NCBI RefSeq assembly: GCF_024166365.1
Contig: NC_064826.1
Location: forward strand, 19,988,001 to 20,052,000
Direction: 5' to 3'
Source: Elephas maximus indicus
Taxonomy: Eukaryota > Chordata > Mammalia > Proboscidea > Elephantidae
Length of the DNA stretch: 64,000 nt
This document shows, one piece after another, positions 21,000 to 31,684 of this stretch. Position numbers and translations under genes: made by a program. Below the pieces are notes generated by a model, which did not search any database, was not told where the DNA came from, and saw only the letters and a list, made by a program, of their open reading frames with translations. Within the stretch, counting starts at the first letter, position 1, and the number at the start of each line of letters is the position of its first letter.

Positions 21000-23900
21000 A
21001 TAAAGAAATTCACAGAATGCAACGAGAATGAAAACACTTCCTATTAAAACCTCTGGGACACAGCAAAAGCAGAGAGCAATTTATATCGATAAATGCACAC
21101 ATACAAAAAGAAGAAAGAGCCAAGATCAGAGAACTGTCCCTACAACTTGAACAAATAGAAAGTGAGCAACAAAAGAATCCATCAGGCACCAGAAGAAAAC
21201 AAATAATAAAAATTAGAGCTGAACTAAATGAATTAGAGAACAGAAAAACAATCGAAAGAATTAACAAAGCCAAAAGCTGGTTCTTTGAAAAAATTAACAA
21301 AATTGATAAACCATTGGCCAGACTGACTAAAGAAATACAGGAAAGGAAACAAATAACCTGAATAAGAAACGAGATGGGCCACATCACAACGGACCCAAGT
21401 GAAATTAAAAGAATCATATCAGATTATTACGAAAAATTGTACTCTAACCAATTTGCAAACCTAGAAGAAATGGATGAATTCCTAGAAAAACACTACCTAC
21501 CTAAACTAACACAATCAGAAGTAGAACAACTAAATAGAGCGATAATAAAAAAAGAGATTGAAACGGTAATCAAAAAACTCCCAACAAAAAAAGCCCTGGC
21601 CCAGATGGCTTTACTGCAGGGTTCTGCCAAACTTTCAGAGAAGAGTTAACACCATTACTACTAAAGGTATTTCAAAGCATAGAAAATGACGGAATACTAC
21701 CTAACTCATTCTATGAAGCCACCATATCCCTGATACCAAAACCAAGTAAAGACATCACAAAAAAAGAAAATTACAGACCTATATCCCTCATGAACATAGA
21801 TGCAAAAATTCTCAACAAAATTCTAGCCAATAGAATTCACCAACATATCAAAAAAATAATCCACCACGACCAAGTGGGATTTATACCAGGTATGCAACGC
21901 TGGTTTAATATTAGAAAAACCATTAATGTAATCCACCATATAAATAAAACAAAAGACAAAAACCACATGATCTTATCAATTGATGCAGAAAAGGCGTTTG
22001 ACAAAGTCCAACACCCATTTATGATAAAAACTCTCAGCAAAATAGGAATTGAAGGAAAATTCCTCAACATAATAAAGGGCATCTATTTTATACAAAGCCA
22101 ACAGCCAACATCACTCTAAATGGAGAGGGCCTGAAAGCATTTCCCTTGAGAACGGGAACCAGACATGGATGCCCTTTATCACCGCTCTTATTCAACATTG
22201 TGCTAGAGGTCCTAGCCAGAGCAATTAGGCTAGACAAAGAAATAAAGGGCATCCAGATTGGCAAGGAGGAAGTAAAATTATCTCTGTTTGCAGATGACAT
22301 GATCTTATACACAGAAAACCCTAAGGAATCCTCCAGAAAACTACTGAAACTAATAGAAGAGTTTGGCAGAGTCTCAGGTTATAAGATAAACATACAAAAA
22401 TCACTTGGATTCCTCTACATCAACAAAAAGAACATCGAAGAGGAAATCACCAAATCAATACCATTCACAGTAGCCCCCAAGAAGATAAAATACTTAGGAA
22501 TAAATCTTACCAAAGATGTAAAAGACCTATACAAAGAAAACTACAAAGTACTACTGCAAAAAACTAAAAAGGACCTACTTAAGTGGAAAAACATGCCTTG
22601 CTCATGGATAGAAAGACTTAACATAGTAAAAATGTCTATTCTACCAAAAGCCATCTGTACACACAACGCACTTCCGATCCAAATTCCAATGACATTTTTT
22701 AATGTGGAGGAGAAACAAATCATCAACTTCATATGGAAGGGAAAGAAGCCCCGGATAAGTAAAGCATTACTGAAAAAGAAGAAGAAAGTGGGAGGCCTCA
22801 CTCTACCTGATTTTAAAACATATTATACAGCCACAGTAGTCAAAACAGCCTGGTACTGGTACAACAACAGGCACATAGACCAACGGAACAGAATTGAGAA
22901 CCCAGATATAAATCCATCCACATATGAGCAGCTGATATTTGACAAAGGCCCAGTGTCAGTTAATTGGGGAAAAGATAGTCTTTTTAACAAATGGTGCTGG
23001 CATAACTGGATACCCATTTGCAAAAAAATGAAACAGGACCCCTACCTCACACCATGCACAAAAACTAACTCCAAGTGGATCAAAGACCTAAACATAAAGA
23101 CTAAAACGATAAAGATCATGGAAGAAAAAATAGGGACAACCTTAGGAGCCCTAATACAAGACATAAACAGAATACAAAACATTACCAAAAATGACGAAGA
23201 GAAACCAGATAACTGGGAGCTCCTAAAAATCCAACACCTATGCTCACCTAAAGACTTCACCAAAAGAGTAAAAAGACCACCTACAGATTGGGAAAGAATT
23301 TTCAGCTATGACATCTCCGACCAGCGCCTGATATCTAAAATCTATATGATTCTGTTAAAACTCAACCACAAAAAGACAAACAACCCAATCAAGAAGTGGG
23401 CAAAGGATATGAACAGGCACTTCACTAAAGAAGATATTCAGGCAGCTAACAGATACATGAGAAAATGTTCTCGATCATTAGCCATTAGAGAAATGAAAAT
23501 TAAAACTACGATGAGATTCCATCTCACTCCAACAAGGCTGGCATTAATCCAAAAAACACAAAATAATAAATGTTGGAAAGGCTGCGGAGAGATTGGAACT
23601 CTCATACACTGCTGGTGGGAATGTAAAATGGTACAACCACTTTGGAAATCTATCTGGCGTTATCTTAAAAAGTTAGAAATAGAACTACCATACAACCCAG
23701 AAATCCCACTCCTCAGAATATACCCTAGAGAAACAAGAGCCTTCACAAGAACAGATATATGCACACCCATGTTTATTGCAGCTCTGTTTACAATAGCAAA
23801 AAGCTGGAAGCAACCAAGGTGTCCATCAATGGATGAATGGTTAAATAAATTGTGGTATATTCACACAATGGAATACTACGCATCGATAAAGAACAGTGAC

Positions 23901-24005
23901 GAATCTGTGAAACATTTCATAACATGGAGGAACCTGGAAGGCATTATGCTGAGCGAAATGAGTCAGAGGCAAAAGGACAAATATTGTATAAGACCACTAT
24001 TATAA
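21000..24005 (+). pseudogene. L1 ORF2 reverse transcriptase and C-terminal region, disrupted
   Basis: Reads KAKSWFFEKINKIDKPLARL, then the RT domain ([48 protein letters not shown]). A long open frame (22146-24005, 619 residues) follows with [20 protein letters not shown], the intact catalytic [35 protein letters not shown] and the C-terminal Cys segment [18 protein letters not shown]. Breaks: a stop near 21360, a frame change near 21590 at KKSPGPDG, and another near 22100. The endonuclease domain is absent, lost in the 5' truncation. It would not be autonomous. Confidence 0.92.
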
Positions 24006-25020
24006 GATTTTGAGAAATAGTATAAATTGAGAAGAACACATACTTTTGTGGTTATGGGGCGGGGAGGGAGGGAGGGTGGGAGAGGGTTATTTACTGATTA
24101 GTTAGTAGATAAGAACTACTTTAGGTGAAGGGAAGGACAATACTCAATACACAGAAGGTCAGCTCAACTGGACTGGACCAAAAGCAAAGAAGTTTCCGGG
24201 ATAAAATGAATGCTTCAAAGGTCAGCGGAGCAAGGGCAGGAGTTTGGGGACTATGGCTTAAGGGGACTTCTAAGTCAATTGGCAAAATAATTCTAGTACG
24301 AAAACATTCTCCATCCCACTTTGAAAAGTGGCGTCTGGGGTCTAAAATGCTAACAAGCGGACATCTAAGATGCATCAATTGGTCTCAATCCACCTGGATC
24401 AAAGGAGAATGAAGAACACCAAGGTCACACGATAACTATGAGCCCAAGATACAGAAAGGGCCACATGAACCAGAGACTTACATCATCCTGAGACCAGAAG
24501 AACTAGATGGTGCCCGGCCACAACCGATGACTGCCCTGACAGGGAGCACAACAGAGAACCCCTGAGGGAGCAGGAGATCAGTGGGATGCAGACCCCAAAT
24601 TCTCATAAAAAGACCAGACTTAATGGTCTGACTGAGACTAGAGGAATCCCGGCGGTCATGGTCCCCAAACCTTCTGTTGGCCCAGGGCAGGAACCATTCC
24701 CGAAGACAACTCGTCAGACATGGAAGGGACTGGACAATGGGTTGGAGAGAGATGCTGATGAAGAGTGAGCTACTTGTATCAGGTGGACACTTGAGACTGT
24801 GTTGGCATCTTCTGTCTGGAGGGGAGATAGGAGGGTAGAGAGGGTTAGAAACTGGCAAAATTGTCACGAAAGGAGAGACTGGAAGGAGGGAGCGGGTTGA
24901 CTCATTAGGGGGAGAGTAAGTGGGAGTATGGAGTAAGGTGTATATAAGCTTGTATGTGACAGACTGACTTGATTTGTAAACTTTCACTTAAAGCACAATA
25001 AAAATTATTAAAAGAAACAA
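24006..25020 (+). repeat. Lineage-type L1 3' UTR (about 1 kb)
   Basis: Includes a G-rich stretch GGGGCGGGGAGGGAGGGAGG at about 24056, CTGAGACCAGAAGAACTAGA (24490) and CTTAAAGCACAATAAAAATT near the end. Reverse copies of parts of it occur at 27101-27660 and about 56288-56640. Confidence 0.85.
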
Positions 25021-25412
25021 AATTTTGATATATGCTACAACATGGATGAACCTTGAAAACCTTATGCTGACTGAAATAAGTCAGACACAAAAGGACAAAT
25101 ATTGGATGATTACACTTATATAAGGTAGCTAGAAAAAAAAAAAGTATCTAGAATGGGAATATTCATAGATATAGAAAGTAGAATGGAAGTTTCCAGGGAC
25201 TGAGGGGAACAGGAAATAGGGCATCATTGTTTAATGGATTCAGAGTTTCTGTTGGGGATGATGACAAAAATTCTAGAAATAGGTAGTAGTGGTAGTTATA
25301 CAACATTGTGGATGCTACTGAACTGTACACACTTAGAAATGATTAAAATGGCAAATTTCGTGTTATGTATGTTTTACCACAATAAAAAAAAATAAAAGAA
25401 AAAAATTTTTTT
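25021..25412 (+). repeat. Older L1 (L1MA-like) 3' end carried in the inner insert
   Basis: TATGCTACAACATGGATGAA, AAGTCAGACACAAAAGGAC, GGATTCAGAGTTTCTGTTGG, then GTTTTACCACAATAAAAAAA match the 3' end of older eutherian L1 families, not the lineage L1 before it. It falls inside the inner insert's target duplication, so it probably arrived with it as a 3' transduction. Confidence 0.75.
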
Positions 25413-25426
25413 AAAAATCAAGTGGG

Positions 25427-25711
25427 AAAAAGAAACTGTCAAGAACACACAAAAAAAGACATCAGAATGATAGCACTAAATTCATACCTAGCCATAATTA
25501 CACTGAATGTAAATGGACTAAATGAACCAATAAAGAGACAGAGAGTGGCAGAATGGATTAAAAAACATGATCCGTCTATATGCTGCCTACAAGAGACACA
25601 CTTTAGACTTAGAGACACAAACAAACTAAAACTCAAAGGATGGAAAAAAAATACATCAAGCAAACAACAATCAAGAAAGAGTAGGAATGGCAATATTAAT
25701 ATCTGACAAAA
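25427..25711 (+). pseudogene. Outer L1 ORF2 start: endonuclease N-terminus only
   Basis: Reads MIALNSYLAIITLNVNGLNE then PIKRQRVAEWIKKHDPSICC and LQETHFRLRDTNKLKLKGWK, the start of the L1 endonuclease with its conserved QETH. A frame change follows in an A-rich run, then RVGMAILISDKIE, and it ends at the outer target duplication. RT, 3' UTR and poly(A) are missing. Confidence 0.85.
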
Positions 25712-25755
25712 TAGAAGTCATGCTCTTAACTATTTGCGCCACCCGGGCTTCTTTT
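25712..25755 (-). repeat. AfroSINE head, other side of the L1 split
   Basis: CATGCTCTTAACTATTTGCG then CCACCCGGGCTTC completes the SINE interrupted at 19195. Confidence 0.8.
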
Positions 25756-25769
25756 ACATGAATGGTGAT

Positions 25770-25905
25770 GGAGTAATTTGGAAAAGGATAGCAATAGAGG
25801 TTGCACAACATGAAGAATCTAATCAATGTCACTGAATTGTACATGTGAAAACTGGTGAATTGGTGAAGGTTTTGTTGTGTACAATGTCACCACAATAAAA
25901 ACAAA
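25770..25905 (+). repeat. 3' end of afrotherian-type L1 (short copy)
   Basis: GAATCTAATCAATGTCACTG, AATTGTACATGTGAAAACTG and CCACAATAAAAAC, as at 15110-15200. Confidence 0.5.
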
Positions 25906-25965
25906 ATCGAAGTGGTGTAAAATATTTTTCCTTTGAATACGCTATTGTTTTGGTAGGACAATTTT

Positions 25966-27100
25966 TTTTCCCCTCAGGTACAAAAGGTTTATTGATTACA
26001 AAAACAAGTTACCTACCATGACGACGGATGTAAACAGAGTGCTCATTCGTATGACAACAACTCACAAAATGACATAAAACGCAGATCCAGAAGGACTGAC
26101 TCACTGAAGAACTTGCTGCATAACTTTCTTACATTATGTTCTAAAAAAGGTCTACCTTTCCTTCTAGACAAGGGTTAATATATATAATTAGTCCCTTCGA
26201 CCACAAAGATGGAATCTGTTTTTTAAGAGGCTTAGCCTTAATACACAATATCCTATTTTACAAAAGGAAGGGAACAGCTGTATTGAGATTTGAACAGTCA
26301 AGAACCCTCAGAGCCATCAATATTCCTTCAGGCTTGTCTGGGAAGGTATCAGATAGGGATCTGCATGCCAACCTGGGGGAGAAGTGGGGCTGAAGTGGGG
26401 TTACTGTTGGCAGATGTAATGGAAGGCTTCGAGAGTTCAGAAATCCCTCCACTTGGGGGGAAGGCCATCTTGCAGCGTTGGCATGGGGCCTGAAACAGCT
26501 TTATGTAACTTCTTAACCAGGTCATGAAGGATCTGACCACGACGTCTGGAATCTGGGACAACTGATAGTGAAGCACGGCACTAGTGGCATGGTCTGTCAC
26601 CTTTTGGAACACTTGATAGTTAGATTTGGACCATATATCAAGCTTGCCATCTTTGTAAACGTTTTTGTTATATCCCTTTACCATTGTTCCATCAATGAAT
26701 ACACTCCACATGATGACAATCACTTTCAACACCTTTCCCAAAGTCACCAGATGCATTGCTGAGGTTCCATTGGGTCTGGGTAAGTGGACTGACACTTCAG
26801 GAAACATCTTGTCAGTGTGGCTGATCACATCATCAACATACTGAGGAGGTAAGACAAGAGTCGCGGGTTGAGCCTTTTGTCTGTTTAGCAGATACTCCCA
26901 CATGGTTAGCAAAATGTTTCAACAACTGTCAATTCAAAAGGCCAGATGCTAGACCTGCGTGGTACTGCAACTTGTTTGACCATTTATATGCTTGAAGGAG
27001 CTGACTACAGAGAGGAGTTTTGTCCTGCACAGGATCCACCTTAAAAGGGAGGATCGTTCTGAGATGGCTTACCTACCAAGTTGCTCAGACGTTTCAGCTC
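25966..27100 (-). pseudogene. MED27: MED27 processed pseudogene, 5'-truncated
   Basis: MED27 is a Mediator tail/head subunit. On the minus strand, intron-less text matches human MED27 from about residue 80 (KRLSNLVGKPS) through DKTPL, NKLQYHAGLASGLLN, ATLVLPPQYVDDVISHTDKM, FPEVSVHLPRPNGTSAM, LGKVLKVIVIMWSVFIDGT, KLDIWSKSNYQVFQKVTDHA and FMTWLRSYIKLFQAPCQRC. The last residues (LPPxWRDF, LEAFH) are shifted out of frame by a deletion of about 11 bases after QRC, and earlier frame changes separate the N-terminal pieces. The 3' UTR, an AATAAA (reverse of 25988-25993) and a short poly(A) (T run at 25962-25969) show that it came from processed mRNA. A 187-residue frame (26349-26912) stays open by chance. 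No function is expected. Confidence 0.95.
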
Positions 27101-27660
27101 ACTTGCTACGCAACCTTAGCTGCTCTCCCGCTAATGTGACAGCACGCTCCTCCTCTCCACCCTGTATTCCCCGTGTCCATTCAACCAGCTCCTGTCTTCC
27201 TCTGCCTTCTCATCTCGCCTTCAAACCGGAGCTGCCCACATAGTCTTATGTGTCTACCTTGGGCAAGAAGCTCACTCCTTACCAGTATCACTCGCTGTCT
27301 TATAGTCCAGTCCAATCTCTGTCTGAAGAGTTGGCTTCGGGAATGATTTCAGTCTTGGGCTAACAGAGGGTCCGGGGGCCATGACCTCTGGGGACCCTCC
27401 AGTCTCAGTCAGACCATTAAGTCTGGTCTTTTTATGAGAATTTGAGGTCTGCATCCCACTGTTCTCCAGCTCCACTGGGGATTTTCTGATGTGTTCCCTG
27501 TCAGGGCAGTCATCAGAGGTAGCCGGGCACAATCTAGTTCTTCCGGTCTCAGGCTGATGTAGTCTCTGGCTTATGTGGCCCTTTCTCTCTCTTGGGCTCA
27601 TATTTACCTTGTGTCTTTGGTGTTCTTCATTTTCCTTTGCTCCAGGTGGGTTAAGACCAA
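27101..27660 (-). repeat. L1 3' UTR segment, 5' half of the chimeric retrocopy
   Basis: Its reverse complement follows the inner L1 3' UTR (24365-24920): GACCAGACTTAATGGTCTGA, AGAAAGGGCCACAT and GGAGAATGAAGAAC-like text. It stops at GTAGCAAG, about 80 bases short of the L1 3' end, where MED27 begins. Confidence 0.85.
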
Positions 27661-27689
27661 TTTTGGTAGGACAATTTTATCTGTTGAAA

Positions 27690-28130
27690 ATTTAGTGTCC
27701 AAATTGAGATATGCTGTACATGTAAGGTACACATCAGACTCAATAACTTGGTGTGGAAATAAGAATTTAAAAGATTTCACTAATAATTTTTATATTTGTT
27801 ACATGTTGAAATGATAATATTTTGGGTATATTGGGTTAAATAAAATATATTATTGCAATTAATTACACTGGTTTCCTTTTATCTTTTTTTAAAGTGGTCA
27901 TTAACCCAAACCCATTGTTTTTGAGTCAATTCAGACTCATAGCAATCCTATAGGACGGAGTAGAACTGCCCCATAGGGTTTCCAAGAAGCAGCTGGTGGG
28001 TTCGAACTGCCAACCTTTTGGCTAGCAGCCAGGCTCTTAACCACTGCATCACTAGGGTTCAAAGTGGTTATTAGAAAATTTAAAATTGCATATGTGGCTT
28101 GCATTATATTTCTTTTGGACAGTACTTGTC
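27690..28130 (+). repeat. Old mammal-wide dispersed repeat, interrupted by a SINE
   Basis: CATGTTGAAATGATAATATT, GGGTTAAATAAAATATATTA and ATATGTGGCTTGCATTATAT match a widespread eutherian repeat related to 18815-18995. It flanks the MED27 chimera, so it is older than it. Confidence 0.55.
27904..28059 (-). repeat. AfroSINE
   Basis: Flanked by AAAGTGGTCATTA and AAAGTGGTTATTA. The body runs from AGTCAATTCAGACTCATAGC to CTGCATCACTAGGGTTC. Confidence 0.92.
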
Positions 28131-28154
28131 TAGAGAGAAAATTAGATGCCTAAA

Positions 28155-28628
28155 CAGTCTGCAAAGATGTCACTGTAAGAACTAAGGTGTGCCTTACCCA
28201 AACCATGGTGTTTTCAATCCCCTCATATGCATGTGAAACCTGGACAATGAACAAGGAAGACCAAAGAAGAATCAGTGCCTTTGAATTATGGTGTTGGTGA
28301 AGAATATTGACTATACCATGGACTGCCAGAAGAACTTGGAACAAGTACCACCAGAGGCCTCCTTGGAAGCAATGATGGGGAGAGTTTTCTCACGTACTTT
28401 GGACATGTTATCAAAAGGGACCAGTCCCTGAAGAAGGACATCATGCTTGGTAGAGAGTCAGTGAAAAAGAGGAAGACCTTCAATGAGATGGATTGACACA
28501 GTGGCTGCAACAATGGGCTCAAGCATAACAACAATTATGAGGATGGCACAGGACCAAGCAGTGCTTTGTTCTGTTGCACACAGAGTCACTATGAGTTGGA
28601 ACCGACTCAACAGAACATAACAATAACA
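28155..28628 (+). mobile_element. RTE LINE 3' end fragment
   Basis: Parallels 8087-8560 of the long RTE copy: AACTAAGGTGTGCCTTACCC, TGTGAAACCTGGACAATGAA, ACACAGTGGCTGCAACAATG, and the end AACCGACTCAACAGAACATA. 5'-truncated, no intact frame. Confidence 0.9.
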
Positions 28629-28899
28629 ATCTGCTACTATCGTGCACAGTGGGTTCCTGGATATTCATACAAAAGTCTGATGTGTAAACATTAAACAACA
28701 GACTTATCCAAATATGCTGGGGGAGGTTAATTCTCAAGAACTAAAAAAAAAAAAAAAACCATATAATCCCGGTTTCAATATACATTATAGAATAGCCTTT
28801 TATCCCAACAGCAAAAGTAGTTCACTTGGCTTAACAAGAATTAAAGCAGTACAGAAATAACTCAAAAACTTAAGGTATCCCTCAGAAAAGCACCTATAC

Positions 28900-29300
28900 C
28901 AGTTTGATCTATCTAAAAACATATTGTTACTATTGGTTATCTTTATAAGTGTGGAATTGTACTGTATTTTCAGGGGAGTAGAACTGTATTCCACTATGTG
29001 GATATACTGTAATTGACTCAATCAATCCTGTGTTTATTACATCTGAATTATATCCAGTTTTGCACTATTTCAAAGTAGAATACAAAGAACATTCCTGTAC
29101 ATGCCATTATACACTTTTTATATTTATTTTTTCTGCATCTAACATAATATTCTCGTAGTAAAAACATTCGAACATATTGCTCCCCTCCCCCGCTCCAATC
29201 TGTGCCTCTAATAATTATTAACAGTTGGATATATGGTCTATCAGATTTTTTTTCCTGTGTATATATTAACCAGCTTATCGTTTCATTTTACAAAATGTTA
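28900..29300. other. AT-rich, probable old LINE debris, no gene
   Basis: Low-complexity AT-rich text with scattered old-LINE-like phrases. Nothing else is recognised. Confidence 0.35.
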
Positions 29301-29302
29301 GA

Positions 29303-29368
29303 CATACTGTAGGGTCGCTATGAGTCAAAATCGACTTGACAGCATCCAGTTTAGGTTTTTTTTTTTTA
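29303..29368 (+). repeat. AfroSINE tail fragment
   Basis: GTAGGGTCGCTATGAGTCAA, AATCGACTTGACAGCATCC and a poly(T)-rich tail. The head and middle are absent. Confidence 0.8.
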
Positions 29369-29377
29369 GTTTTTATA

Positions 29378-29700
29378 CTGCCAAAGAACGAACAAATCTG
29401 TCTTGGAAGAAGTACAACCAGAAGGCTCCTTAGAAGCAAGGATGGTAAGACAACATCTCACATACTTCGGACAAGTTATCAGGAGAGATCGGCCCCTGGA
29501 GAAGGACGTCATGCTTGGTAAAGCAGAGGATCAGTGAAAAAAAGGAAGATCCTCAACGAGATGGATTGACACAATGGCTGCAACCATGGGCTCAAGCATA
29601 GCAACAACTGAGGATGGCACAGGACCAGGCAGTGTTTCATTCTGTTGTTCATAGCGTGGCTATGACTCAGAATGACTTGATGGCACCTAACAACAACAAC
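29378..29700 (+). mobile_element. RTE LINE 3' end fragment
   Basis: Reads CTGCCAAAGAACGAACAAAT, then AGAAGGACGTCATGCTTGGT, and ends GATGGCACCTAACAACAACA. Confidence 0.9.
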
Positions 29701-29714
29701 ATACATATTATCCA

Positions 29715-29874
29715 GGGCTCTGGTGACACAGTGGTTGAACAGCTCGGTTGCTAACCAAAAGGTTGGCAGTTCAAATCCACCAGCCACTCCTTGGAAACCC
29801 TATGGGGCAGTTCTCCTCTGTTCTATACGGTTGCTATGAGTCGGAATCGACTTGACTGCAACAGGTTTGGCTTT
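29715..29874 (+). repeat. AfroSINE with 14-bp target duplication
   Basis: ATACATATTATCCA at 29701-29714 and 29875-29888, perfect. It inserted immediately 3' of the RTE fragment's (CAA)n tail. Confidence 0.94.
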
Positions 29875-30469
29875 ATACATATTATCCAAATTAAATTTTA
29901 ACTTAAAAATATTTTTTGAACTTTTTCCATACCAATAAATATATTATCAATAAGGAATTAGTTAAACAAATCATGATATACCTATATGATGCAATACTGT
30001 GCAACCATTAATAACAAATGAGATAGATCTTTCTGAGCTCACACAGAAAAACATCCATGTTATATAAATATATGTTTTGTAATATATTTATATACTTACA
30101 ATGCAAAAAATAAACTTATAAAGCAAAAAAGGCAAGTTGTTGACTAGTGTACATAACAATTCAACTTTCATAAGAGAAAAAATATTTGTACAATTATCCC
30201 TGGCTATTCAAATCTGCTTATTTCTACATTCAGACAGCAAGAGCTAAAGTTTGGATAATGAATTCAGATAGTGAAGTATTCTTCAGTATGTTTTCAAAAG
30301 TATTTAGCGCCTAAGTTTCGAATAGCCGATAACAAGAGTTTGGATGTAGACAAATGCGTTTCTGAATCTATTCAGCTTCTACATTTGGAAAGAGAGAGTT
30401 CGGATTATTACATTTGCTTACGCACAAAAAGGGCCTGGAAATAATACGCACTGAACTATTAAGAAGGAA

Positions 30470-30675
30470 CCCTGATGGCACAGTGGTTAAGGGTTCAGCT
30501 GCTAATTGAGAGGTCGGCAGTTTGAACACGCCAGACATTCCATGGGAGAAAGATGTGGCAGCCTGCTTCCGTAAAGATTATAGCCTTGGAAGCCCTATGG
30601 GGCAGCTCTACTCTGTCCTGCAGGGCCGCTCTGCTTCGGAATTAACTCAATGGCGATGGGTTTGGTTTTTTTGAA
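30470..30675 (+). repeat. AfroSINE, long variant
   Basis: GGAACCCTGATGGCACAGTG to GGCGATGGGTTTGGTTTTTT, including the GAGAAAGATGTGGCAGCCTG region. Confidence 0.92.
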
Positions 30676-30789
30676 TCGTTAACAGTAACCATGTCTGGGA
30701 GTGGAATTTTCTTTCTACTGGAAAATAACTGTGTTCTTTGAATTTCCTGCAATGAACATGGGTTCTTCTCACCAGAAAACACACACACA

Positions 30790-31680
30790 TTAAAAATGTC
30801 ATTTTTAAAAAGTGGATCCCAGGAACTTGGCAAGCTAAGCACAGATAATACTGCAGTGAGTATTCTTGGGTGTGTATCCGTATTTTTGGTGCATCTGAAA
30901 AGATATTTCTGTTGGACAAATTCTTAGTAGTGGAATTGTGGGGTCATAGGGTATGAACATTTTTGATACACACAGGTTGGCTTCCAAAGAAATTATACCA
31001 ATTTTCTTTCCCACTGACAGCATTTGAAAGGGCACGCTTTCCACATCTTCCTGATGATACTGGTATCTTCAAAGCTTGGACCTACACCAATCTAAAAAAA
31101 GAAAAATAGTCACAGTTTTATTTTGTATTTCTTCAATATTTTGTGAAGTTGAGCGTCTTCTGTTGTATTTATTGGTCATTTGGAATTCCTCTTCTGTAAG
31201 CTTCTTATTCACATATCCAACCATTTTTCTACTAAATCGTTTGGCTTTATCTTATTTTTCAAAAACTCTATATTAGGGAAATTAGGGGTTGCTCTAATTT
31301 TGTGTTCCAAAAATTTTCCTGGTTTGTCTTTTTTACTTTATTTACTGAGTTTTGGCTTTTTCTTCCTCTCTTTTTCTACAGAGGTCTAAATCCCTTCATG
31401 CAGGCCAAAGTATTACTCTTTGCCTTTAAGGGTTCTGGTTTTCATTTAAATTATGCTTGGAAAAATCTTCCCTACTTCAAGATCAGGAAAACTTTTTGCC
31501 AGTGGTTTTTTTTTTTTTTCTAGTACATTTAAGGTTTCCTTGTTTTATCTTTCAATTTTGTGTTATCTGGAACTGATTTTTACGTAAGGAATTAGTTCAC
31601 ATCACCTTTGAGATATATTCTTCAAGGATATATTTTCAGTATTTTATATGTGTTCTTTCATTTTGATCTTTTTTTTTCTT
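30790..31680 (-). repeat. Old L1 3' UTR/ORF2 end fragments
   Basis: Read on the reverse strand, this has old-L1 phrases such as those around GAATTGTGGGGTCATAGGGT and TTCTGTTGTATTTATTGGTC. Strongly decayed. Confidence 0.55.
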
Positions 31681-31684
31681 TTTC

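Larger units (their letters stand above)
20989..25020 (+). mobile_element. Inner L1: 5'-truncated ORF2 and complete 3' UTR
   Basis: Starts at about residue 300 of the usual 1275-residue ORF2, just before the reverse transcriptase, and runs through the 3' UTR (24006-25020) to the AATAAA signal near 24998. The 5' truncation is normal for L1 retrotransposition. It lies inside the outer L1 with a 14-15-bp target duplication whose nick context on the minus strand (TTTT/AT) suits L1 endonuclease. Confidence 0.88.
19179..25728. mobile_element. Nested LINE complex: L1 (outer) containing L1 (inner), inside a SINE
   Basis: The outer L1 (19196 to about 25711) is bounded by TACAAGTCATGCTCTTA (19179-19195) and TAGAAGTCATGCTCTTA (25712-25728), 16 of 17 identical. 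Within it, the inner insert (20989-25412) is bounded by AAAAAATCAAGTGGG (20974-20988) and AAAAATCAAGTGGG (25413-25426). Removing both inserts restores a continuous AfroSINE and a continuous L1 inter-ORF-to-ORF2 junction. Confidence 0.85.
25948..27678 (-). mobile_element. Chimeric retrocopy: MED27 mRNA 3' part joined to L1 3' UTR
   Basis: An 18-bp perfect direct repeat, TTTTGGTAGGACAATTTT, lies at 25948-25965 and 27661-27678. Between them, read on the minus strand, are an L1 3' UTR segment (27660-27101), then MED27 mRNA from mid-CDS to its 3' end (27100-25966), then a short poly(A). The top-strand nick context TTTT/AT fits L1 endonuclease. One duplication around both parts argues for one event with reverse transcriptase switching from MED27 mRNA to L1 RNA. 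Confidence 0.85.

Noticed and set aside
22146-24005. A 619-residue open frame that could be mistaken for a host gene
   Set aside because: Its [22 protein letters not shown] and Cys-rich C-terminus are L1 ORF2; it is the surviving part of a truncated LINE.
24478-24987. 169-residue minus-strand frame
   Set aside because: Antisense of the L1 3' UTR; also present in other copies of that UTR, so not a separate gene.
26349-26912. 187-residue open frame matching MED27
   Set aside because: Intron-less, 5'-truncated, frame-shifted before its normal end, with poly(A) and target duplication: a processed pseudogene, not a MED27 gene.
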